Part shown: one piece after another, positions 38,041-44,492 of the stretch
How the letters are laid out: the number at the start of each line of letters is the position of its first letter
How positions within the stretch are numbered: position 1 is the stretch's first letter
NCBI RefSeq assembly: GCF_027924145.1
Contig: NZ_BRVP01000018.1
Location: 1-64,000, forward strand
Source: Neptunitalea chrysea
Lineage (GTDB): Bacteria; Bacteroidota; Bacteroidia; Flavobacteriales; Flavobacteriaceae
Direction of reading: 5' to 3'
DNA: 64,000 nt
Position numbers and translations under genes: made by a program
Notes under the pieces: generated by a model
Seen by the model: only the letters and a program-made list of their open reading frames with translations
Databases searched by the model: none
Told to the model about the DNA's origin: nothing

Positions 38041-38849
38041 ACAATAAAATAATCGGATTAATATCAATTTGCTTAATTCTTATTTCGTGCAATTCTGTAA
38101 AACAAATATCAAAAAATAATAGCACAAAAATTCTTTTTAAAAACATTAATGAAGATGTTGAGGAATTTGACGGATGTGAAGTTACGGTTTATAGAAGTTT
38201 GAATACAGATAGTCTACTTAATGGTAAGTATCAAATTTGTTACAAAAAAAGGAAAACAATATTCGCCAATTTTTTAGACGGAAAATTAAACGGATTAGTT
38301 GAAACATATGAAAAGAGGGAGTTGATACATATTTGCGAATATAAAGATGGCTTAAAGAATGGCTTACAAGTGAATTATTACAAGTCTTATTCTTCTAATG
38401 AAAAAAAAGAAACTGTACATAAAACAATTACCAGTTATAGAAATGGTTTGATAAATGGGATACAGAAATGGTATTTTGATAATGTTTTAACTATAACGCA
38501 GGCTTATTCAAACGGTATTCAAGAGGGTAAAAGCTATTTTTTTGATAATAAGGGGGACACTCTCGATATAATGACATTTTCCCCTATTAAACCATTAGAA
38601 GGTAAATACAGAGTAGTAAACCATAAAGAGTATGATGATTCCTACCCTTTTAGAGGTAGTATTGAAGTTATCTCTAAAAATGAAACTATAAATGAACTTA
38701 GTCTTTTTCTTTCAGTTGATCCAGGAGTAGACAATTGCTGTAGGGAGAAGTTAAAAGGAGCATATTTATTTTTAACTATCTCAGGTGATTTTGTTTTCTG
38801 TTTTAATGCTTCTTCTAGTATTCCTGACGATGTCTTTAAACTTGACTAA
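38037..38849 (+). CDS. YwqK-like lipoprotein, possible immunity protein
   Basis: The 270-residue protein has a lipobox (IGLISICLILISC) and repeats of the YwqK type (KTIFANFLDGKLNGLVETY; ICEYKDGLKNGLQVNYYK; SYRNGLINGIQKWYFD). It sits in the periplasm or outer membrane. Its start overlaps the stop of the truncated metzincin gene, so it was probably the cognate immunity protein and may have outlived its toxin. It could instead be an ordinary surface lipoprotein. Confidence 0.7.
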   Translation: MNNKIIGLISICLILISCNSVKQISKNNSTKILFKNINEDVEEFDGCEVTVYRSLNTDSLLNGKYQICYKKRKTIFANFLDGKLNGLVETYEKRELIHICEYKDGLKNGLQVNYYKSYSSNEKKETVHKTITSYRNGLINGIQKWYFDNVLTITQAYSNGIQEGKSYFFDNKGDTLDIMTFSPIKPLEGKYRVVNHKEYDDSYPFRGSIEVISKNETINELSLFLSVDPGVDNCCREKLKGAYLFLTISGDFVFCFNASSSIPDDVFKLD

Positions 38850-38887
38850 AAAAATTTATTATAAATACTCTGAAAATGGCAGGCATT

Positions 38888-38961
38888 TAGGAAGTAGTTA
38901 AGTTGGTTAGAGCTCTTGGCTGGCAGTCAAGAGGTCGTGGGTTCGACTCCCATCTTCTCCA
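38888..38961 (+). pseudogene. tRNA-Ala pseudogene
   Basis: This is a diverged copy of the tRNA-Ala at 40157-40230. The 3' 44 bases, including anticodon GGC, the T arm and the acceptor strand, are almost identical. The 5' acceptor strand is GGGGATG in the live gene but TAGGAAG here, which breaks the first two acceptor pairs. The D arm is also altered. It is very unlikely to be charged. Confidence 0.8.
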
Positions 38962-38965
38962 TAGT

Positions 38966-39005
38966 ATACAAAACCTCTACACCTTGCGTATGGAGGTTTT
39001 GTATT
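38966..39005 (+). terminator. Terminator behind the tRNA pseudogene
   Basis: The stem ATACAAAACCTC / GAGGTTTTGTAT is directly downstream of the pseudogene. It differs from the terminator of the live tRNA. Confidence 0.75.
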
Positions 39006-39160
39006 TCAGGTACACCATTTTTTTAAAAAACTATCTTCTTTCTCTTTTCTGTTAATTTCTAATTTTAGAGATATGGAAAATAATTGACAACATAAAACCG
39101 ACCTCAATTTGAGTATAATTCATACTATTATACTTGAATTTGCATCAGAAACCGGAGAAC
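39006..39160 (+). pseudogene. Decayed copy of the tRNA-fic spacer and fic 5' end
   Basis: Bases 39006-39080 match the spacer behind the live tRNA-Ala (40285-40365). From about 39085 the sequence matches fic from codon 5 on: CCTCAATTTGAGTAT, TACTTGAATTTGC, then GAAACCGGAGAA, aligned to 40750-40823 with a short internal deletion. The match ends near 39160, exactly where a dispersed repeat begins. Confidence 0.75.
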
Positions 39161-39216
39161 TAAACCACTTCGGGGCAAGCTCACGAAGCATTTAATCTTA
39201 ATTATGGAGTAAAAGT
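39160..39216 (+). repeat. Dispersed repeat, copy E
   Basis: TAAACCACTTCGGGGCAAG, CACGAAGCATTTAATCTTAA and TTATGGAGTAAAAG make a full, diverged copy. Its left edge coincides with the break in the fic homology. The rest of the interval to the uspA gene shows nothing else. Confidence 0.75.
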
Positions 39217-39352
39217 AGCACGTGAGTCACTTGTGTGATGCTGAAACACCTCTAGCATGCATATTTTATGATAATTCATAATACAGAATTGTTAGATTTC
39301 ACCTCTTGAAAATTAAAAATAAAATACTACTTTTATTGAAAACTAGCCAATT

Positions 39353-40147
39353 ATGAAAAACATTCTGGTTCCCGTAGGTACTTCGCCTAATGCCGTGAAA
39401 ACGTTGCAATATGCTATTGATTTTGCGACCGATTTTTACTGTGATGTGTATGTTATGCAAGCCTATACTGTATTTGCAACTATGGGTATGAACTCATCTC
39501 ACGAGGCGGTGTCTAAAAGTAGTACCTACCAATTAGACGAGGTGATTTCAGCAATAGATACCAAAGATGTGCAAATAAAAAAACTCACCTTTGAAGGCGG
39601 CGTTTTAGAGGCGATACAGAAAATAGACCAAGAGCTTTGGGTAGATCTTATTGTAATTGAACCTAAAAGTATCGATATACGAGACGAGGTGTACCTTGGT
39701 AAAACCACCGGTAGCATTATTAAACAAACCAATATACCTACTTTAATTGTGCCCGAAGATTACAAACACCACCCTATTACGTCTATACTCACTGCGTTTA
39801 AATCGGGCATTGTAAAAAACCGTATTCAGTTGGTGCCGTTAAAGGAAGTAAAAGAAAAATACGATGCCACGGTTGAACTGCTATTGGTAAAAACGCCTGG
39901 GTATGAAGAGGAAGATTTATTGGTAGATAGCGGACTTAAAGAACTAGGAAACGGTTTAACCACAGTAGAAAGTGCTACTACTTTTCAGGGGATACTACAA
40001 CACATTCAGCAACTTAACCCCGAAATGCTTTGCGTGTTTAGAAGAAAACGCGGATTTTTTAGCAAATTATTGGAAAAAAATGTAATATTGAAGCGTGAAT
40101 TTCACTGCAGTATTCCGCTGTTGGTATTACCAGTGAAAAAGTACTAA
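39353..40147 (+). CDS. Universal stress protein, two Usp domains
   Basis: The 264-residue protein starts MKNILVPVGTSPNAVKTLQY, the beginning of a Usp domain. The first domain ends with the family's loop region (KTTGSIIKQTNIPTLIVPE). A second, degenerate domain follows (about 145-264) without the ATP-binding glycine pattern. It is a cytosolic stress protein, possibly ATP-binding. It lies between the tRNA-Ala pseudogene and the live tRNA-Ala, whose gene starts nine bases after its stop. Confidence 0.92.
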   Translation: MKNILVPVGTSPNAVKTLQYAIDFATDFYCDVYVMQAYTVFATMGMNSSHEAVSKSSTYQLDEVISAIDTKDVQIKKLTFEGGVLEAIQKIDQELWVDLIVIEPKSIDIRDEVYLGKTTGSIIKQTNIPTLIVPEDYKHHPITSILTAFKSGIVKNRIQLVPLKEVKEKYDATVELLLVKTPGYEEEDLLVDSGLKELGNGLTTVESATTFQGILQHIQQLNPEMLCVFRRKRGFFSKLLEKNVILKREFHCSIPLLVLPVKKY

Positions 40148-40156
40148 GAACTTATT

Positions 40157-40230
40157 GGGGATGTAGCTCAGCTGGCTAGAGCGCTTGACTGGCAGTCAAG
40201 AGGTCGTGGGTTCGACTCCCATCTTCTCCA
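40157..40230 (+). tRNA. tRNA-Ala (anticodon GGC)
   Basis: The 74-base cloverleaf has acceptor GGGGATG/CTTCTCC with the G3:U70 alanine identity pair, a D arm AGCTCAGCTGGCTAGAGC, an anticodon loop CTGGCAG with GGC at 34-36, and the T arm GTGGGTTCGACTCCCAT. The discriminator base is A; CCA is not fully encoded. One T-T mismatch lies in the acceptor stem. A terminator follows. Confidence 0.95.
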
Positions 40231-40241
40231 CCTTTATTATG

Positions 40242-40275
40242 AAGCACTTACATGTTTATTGTGAGTGCTTTTTTG
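40242..40275 (+). terminator. tRNA-Ala terminator
   Basis: The stem AAGCACTTA / TGAGTGCTT is followed by TTTTTTG directly behind the tRNA. Confidence 0.85.
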
Positions 40276-40476
40276 TTTTAGGCACAACATAGGTACACTA
40301 TTTTTTAAAAAATTATCTTCTTTCTATTCTCTATTAATTTCTATTTTAGATACATGGAAAATAATTTACACTCTCCTTCAGCTTATTTTAAGCATATTAT
40401 AAAATACTCATAAATGAGTAAAACTTAATCAGATTTATTTGATTAAATTTAGTGTTCATGTCTCATAATAAGAAAT

Positions 40477-40644
40477 ATGATTCATGCAAAACAGGCTTTT
40501 TTTAGTCGTTTAAGAGACGGCTTTTAATCGCACCATATTGGAATTGAGACTTTTGATGCTAAGTATGGACCTAAAAAGGTAAATGAATTAAAGCCTTTAG
40601 GAACTTTAATTAAGAAACATGAAAACAAGAATACTTCTCTGTAA
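40477..40644 (+). pseudogene. Short interrupted reading frame upstream of fic
   Basis: The frame starts MIHAKQAFFSRLRDGF, hits TAA, then continues in the same frame as HHIGIETFDAKYGPKK, LKPLGTLIKKHENKN to a final TAA at 40642. A ribosome-binding-like AAGAAA precedes the ATG. This looks like a small gene with one nonsense mutation, or a 16-residue peptide plus a fragment. It lies in the part of the tRNA-fic spacer that the decayed duplicate lacks. The family is unknown. Confidence 0.45.
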
Positions 40645-40651
40645 TAGCAAA

Positions 40652-40724
40652 TGAGCCAATTAAACCTATTAATCGGCTCATTTTTTTATTATATTTGAGC
40701 CGATTAGCTAAAATAATCGGCTCA
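40652..40724 (+). promoter_or_regulatory. fic promoter with paired inverted repeats
   Basis: There are two inverted repeats of the same sequence and spacing. TGAGCCAATT (40652) and AATCGGCTCA (40671-40680) are nine bases apart, and TGAGCCGATT (40696) and AATCGGCTCA (40715-40724) are nine bases apart. The promoter -7 match TATATTTG (40690-40697) overlaps the start of the second repeat, and the second repeat reaches the ATG. The first repeat is followed by seven T and can also act as a terminator for the short frame upstream. The C-terminal winged-helix of the Fic protein is a natural candidate to bind these sites. Confidence 0.65.
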
Positions 40725-41824
40725 TGATGTACAACTGGCAATATAAAAACTGGCCTCAGTTTGAGTATGATGCATCAGCCATAGATGCTATTGTACTTGA
40801 ATTTGCAGCGGAAACCGGAGAAGTAAAGGGTATTATAGATTCCTTACCATCCGATTTTCAGCAGGAAACTGTATTGCAGTTTATGATAGATGAGGCGATA
40901 AAGACTTCTGAAATTGAGGGGGAATATTACAGCCGTAAAGATGTAATGTCGTCTATTAAGAATCGTTTGGGAATGGGTGAAACCACTCAAATTAGAGACA
41001 TCAATGCCAAAGGTATTGCCGAACTTATGGTAAAAGTTCGTGAGCATTTTGCCACTCCACTAACGGAAGGATTGCTTAAAGATTGGCATGGGGTATTATT
41101 TGCGAAATCTAGAGCTATACATGGAGGTGCTTACCGAATTGGAGATGAACCCATGGTTATTGTTTCCGGCGGCTACGGTAAAGAAGTAGTGCATTATGAA
41201 GCACCACCTTCTAAAGGTATTCCAATTGAAATGGAACAATTTGTAGCTTGGTATACAAGTTTTACTACTTCTCCAAATAATATAAAAGCAGCACTGATAA
41301 AAACTGCCATAGCGCATTTGTATTTTGAAAGTATACATCCGTTTGAAGATGGTAACGGACGTATTGGTAGAGCCATTGCTGACAAATGTTTATCGGAATC
41401 TTTAGGCCGACCTTTAGCAATTAGTCTGTCTACAACCATAGAGCAAAATAATAAAGCCTATTATGATGCTTTACAATTGGCGCAACAGTCTTTAGAAATT
41501 ACCGACTGGATTGTATACTTCTGTGAAACTATGTTAGCGGCACAGCAGTATGCGAAACAATTGATTCGATTTACACTAAGTAAAGCAAAATTTTTAGATG
41601 TTCACAGAGACCAATTGAATGAGCGCCAACTAAAAGTAGTGCTTAAAATGCTAGACAAAAGAATAGAAGGTTTTGAAGGAGGTATGACTGCCAAAAAGTA
41701 CATGGCAATTACCAAAACCTCTAAAGCAACCGCCACCCGTGATTTACAAGATTTAGTAGATAAAGAAGTGTTTACTTCTATAGGAGCCGGTAGGGGTGTT
41801 AGGTATGAGTTAGTGATTGATTAG
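40724..41824 (+). CDS. Class II Fic-domain AMP-transferase with C-terminal winged helix
   Basis: The 366-residue cytosolic protein has an N-terminal helical region (DUF4172-like, MYNWQYKNWPQFEYD). It has the autoinhibitory motif S/TxxxEG as TSEIEG near residue 61, the mark of class II Fic proteins. The Fic motif HPFEDGNGRIGR lies near residues 205-216, with the catalytic histidine. A winged-helix DNA-binding end follows (AITKTSKATATRDLQDLVDK). It transfers AMP or another nucleotide to a target and probably represses its own promoter through the paired inverted repeats. A second ATG three bases later is an equally good start. Confidence 0.92.
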   Translation: MMYNWQYKNWPQFEYDASAIDAIVLEFAAETGEVKGIIDSLPSDFQQETVLQFMIDEAIKTSEIEGEYYSRKDVMSSIKNRLGMGETTQIRDINAKGIAELMVKVREHFATPLTEGLLKDWHGVLFAKSRAIHGGAYRIGDEPMVIVSGGYGKEVVHYEAPPSKGIPIEMEQFVAWYTSFTTSPNNIKAALIKTAIAHLYFESIHPFEDGNGRIGRAIADKCLSESLGRPLAISLSTTIEQNNKAYYDALQLAQQSLEITDWIVYFCETMLAAQQYAKQLIRFTLSKAKFLDVHRDQLNERQLKVVLKMLDKRIEGFEGGMTAKKYMAITKTSKATATRDLQDLVDKEVFTSIGAGRGVRYELVID

Positions 41825-41896
41825 GCAGCAATTACAGTTGTTATAGCTCTTCTTTTAATAGTCAACTTTAAAATAGTACTACTGCTAAAAACAACA

Positions 41897-41916
41897 AAGT
41901 CGCTCTAAAGCGACTT
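41897..41916. terminator. Hairpin behind fic
   Basis: AAGTCGCT / AGCGACTT form a perfect eight-base stem with a four-base loop, about 75 bases after the fic stop. No T run follows, so termination would be weak. Confidence 0.45.
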
Positions 41917-41959
41917 GTATAATTGATCTTTTGCCGTTATTCAGGTGTTGTGCAACGGT

Positions 41960-41980
41960 TACCATTGTTCTACGCAGTTT
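41960..41980 (+). repeat. Left inverted repeat of the kinase unit
   Basis: GTTCTACGCAGTTT (41967-41980) is the inverted partner of AAATTGCGTAGAAC (43395-43408) with one mismatch. A further TTACC lies outside each copy at a slightly different spacing. It overlaps the kinase stop codon. Confidence 0.6.
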
Positions 41981-43390
41981 TTTCTTTTTTAATTTTATAC
42001 TTTACTTTATTTATCAATTCTTGATACTCTGCTAAACTCATTTTATTTTGGATTACATCATAAGCGTTTAATTTCCCTTTAAGTTCATTAATAATAGAAG
42101 TCTTTTTTGTGATTAGGAATTTACCTTTTAAGAATCTACCAATTTCTCTCAAATTATCATTTTCTTCCTGATGGAAATTTCCTTTATCATCCATATATAT
42201 TCGTTCTTCGTTTTCGTAAACTCTTTTATTAAATAACGGTTCAATTTCATCACACTCTAAGATAAAGTAACTAAAATCTAAATCTCCAATTGATTCGAAA
42301 TAAAGCGCTTTAGGTTTTAAGAAAATGTCATTTTCAATGAATAAATAATCTTGTTTAATCTCGATTTTATTAAAATCATTGCCACCACTTTTTGGGTAAA
42401 AGCAATGATTTAAATTGTCATATGATTCAAATATTATTTTTAAAACATTATAAATCTCCTTCAAGTCATTCCATTGACAACACAATGGAATTGAAACAGG
42501 AAAAATTCTAGTCAGTGCATCTTCCCACTCATATGGATTCCTCTCGTAATAATCATCATTGCTAGAATGCCAATATCTGAATTTTTCATTGAACTCTGAA
42601 GCTGTAGGTCTTTTTTGAGGGTCGTTATCTGTGGATTGTTCAAGAAGTCTATTTAATAACACAATTGAAAAATAATACCAATCTCCGATGTAATGCATTT
42701 TATTGATATTCACTTCTACAAAATTATCGATTGATATATTGCTATTTGAAATATACTGACCATCAAAGCCCAACCATTGTTCAGTTAAAATCATCCAAAC
42801 AGTTTTTGCAAAAGAGTATATATCAGCTCTTTTAAATTCTGCGACAGACGAAATCCTTTTCATTTCTGGTGCTATTGTCCACCTTGGCCCGATAGATTCG
42901 TTTAATGCAGAAACCTTTTTTTCTTGGGAAAATTAGCTAATCTAAAATCTGAAAATACAGGTTTTCCGTCTATAATTAAAATATTATCAGGCTTTATGTC
43001 TCTATGGGTTATATCTTGTGAATGTAGATATTCAATAGCATCACAAAGTTCAAATATGATTTCAAATACTTCTTCTATTGTAGCAGTTTTGATAAATTCT
43101 TTGAAAGGGATGCCAATTGGCATTATATAGTATGGATAATCGTCTTTATTTAATTCCGTTGGAAAGTGATGTTCAATAATTTCAATTATCCCTTTTTTCT
43201 TTTTTAAACTGTTTAAAACTTCTATTTCACTTTTAAATCTTTCGTATTTTTTTTGATTTGATATTTTTTTAAACTTTTTTAGCAAAAAAATTACCTTCAG
43301 CATCTTCTACTTTGTAAACTATACCGTTACCACCTTTTCCAAGTTTTTTTTTTGATTTGATATTTCTTTTTTTCCAAGTTTTGTGTGGTT
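41970..43390 (-). pseudogene. Serine/threonine protein kinase, frameshifted twice
   Basis: One kinase is split among three frames. The G loop reads GKGGNGIVYKVEDAEGNFFAKKV at 43272-43346. The frame then shifts near 43270 into FKKISNQKKYERF and continues through THRDIKPDNILIIDGKPVFS DFRLANF, where a seven-T (seven-A on the minus strand) run at 42916-42922 shifts it again into VSALNESIGPRWTIAPEMK. The C-terminal half (RADIYSFAKTVWMILTEQW, PQKRPTASEFNEKF) runs to 41970. The DFG is DFR. Both shifts sit at homopolymers, so sequencing errors are possible. No ATG was found at the N-terminus. The unit lies between inverted repeats. Confidence 0.75.
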
Positions 43391-43394
43391 TTTC

Positions 43395-43413
43395 AAATTG
43401 CGTAGAACGGTAA
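43395..43413 (-). repeat. Right inverted repeat of the kinase unit
   Basis: AAATTGCGTAGAAC is the inverted partner of 41967-41980, followed outward by GGTAA. Confidence 0.6.
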
Positions 43414-43526
43414 ATTGTATGAATAGTGGCAGATTTCGGGCTTCTTTCCTGTCAAACCGCTACAAAGATTGAGCGGGGTATAAACATTGATATTTAGCAC
43501 TTTGCCTGCCATTACTTATACAAAAT

Positions 43527-44160
43527 GTGTGTACCCAGCATGGGCATCTTTATCCTATCAAATATAGGATATTCATCTAGAGGATGCAAGTCCCTTATGG
43601 GCAGGGGTAACGCCTTGAACCATTAGCAAGTCGCAAGGTCGCTAGTTGTGAAGCTGGGACTGAAGGAAGCGAGCCTGCAAATTTCGGTACTGAGGAACAC
43701 GAACCATATACCGAGGCTATGAGGTCGGATGAGTAGGCACATAACTGCGAAGTCCAAAATATCACTTTTAGATAAGTACCGAAGTAGTAGATATGGCAGG
43801 AATTGAAAGAAAGAAGATGTTCTTACCTGGGGAGGTCTCTATAGCTACGGGTTGGCATAGTGGAGAAGTCAGCAGCGGTCATAGTACTCGCAGTAAACGA
43901 GGTGTAATATTTTACACAGGTCTCACAAACGAGGAAGGACCGAACAATAACCTCTTTGAAATGTACTTAGGAGCTGAACTTGTGAATGGCTGTCCGAATC
44001 CCAATTAAGTTTGGTAGCCTAAGAATAAACTAGAAGATAGTTCAATTTGGTGTAAAGAGCGAGTTGAAAGATGGTTATTGAACCGCCGTATACGCGACCC
44101 TTACGTACGGTGGTGTGAGAGGCGCACCGTGGACTCATCGTTCACGGCCGTCTACTCGAT
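43527..44160 (+). ncRNA. ORF-less bacterial group II intron
   Basis: The segment starts at GTGTG/GTGTAC and shows the domain I features of the bacterial class (CCCAGCATGGGC, GATGCAAGTCCC, GCAGGGGTAACGCC, GCTGGGACTGAAGGAAGCGA). It ends with a domain V (44081-44114, ACCGCCGTATACGCGACCC / TTACGTACGGTGGT), domain VI, and a 3' TACTCGAT. It is only about 634 bases long, whereas full elements of this class are about 2 kb, so the reverse-transcriptase ORF has been lost. The open frame at 43793-44008 is part of the RNA, not a gene. The 5' end is uncertain by two bases. Confidence 0.8.
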
Positions 44161-44408
44161 TGGGCAACGTACTTTCTCTCGTTTACATAGTTTTCAAATA
44201 CCGAAATGACATAAGAACAATATCCGCTAAGTTCTTCATATCTGCGATACAGATCGGATAAAGAAACCCTACTTCCAATCTCTGAAGCTGAAGAATTCCC
44301 ATGAGCAATTGCATTCCTATTATCTACAATATCCTTTATTCTACCACCAATAGATACTTCATTTAAAATAGGAGCATCAATTCCAAAAGTTGTCCATATG
44401 CTTTCCAA
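44161..44408 (-). pseudogene. HEPN-domain fragment cut by the intron
   Basis: The frame has RNAIAHG, the Rx4H motif of HEPN RNases (in IVDNRNAIAHGNSSASEIGS), followed by a helix (SLSDLYRRYEELSGYCSYVI) typical of the MAE_28990/RiboL-PSP HEPN group. It is cut at the C-terminus by the group II intron at 44160. The N-terminus ends in a stop or frameshift in a run of seven A near 44430. HEPN proteins are often toxins or defence RNases. This copy is not functional. Confidence 0.6.
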
Positions 44409-44492
44409 TTGTGCATATCTTATATTTTTTTAATCAGCAGGAAATAAACCACTTAATTAGTAGGAGATTTGGTTATTAATGAAAGACAAAAA

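Noticed and set aside
38888..40230. tRNA pseudogene and tRNA as attL/attR of an integrative element
   Set aside because: The interval holds only uspA, no integrase, and the homology continues through the spacer into fic, which fits a tandem duplication better than site-specific integration.
42902..43303. Two separate kinase genes
   Set aside because: The frames join end to end in kinase subdomain order with breaks at homopolymer runs, so one frameshifted gene is simpler.
43793..44008. 71-codon frame as a protein gene
   Set aside because: It lies wholly in the group II intron RNA and has no protein-like pattern.
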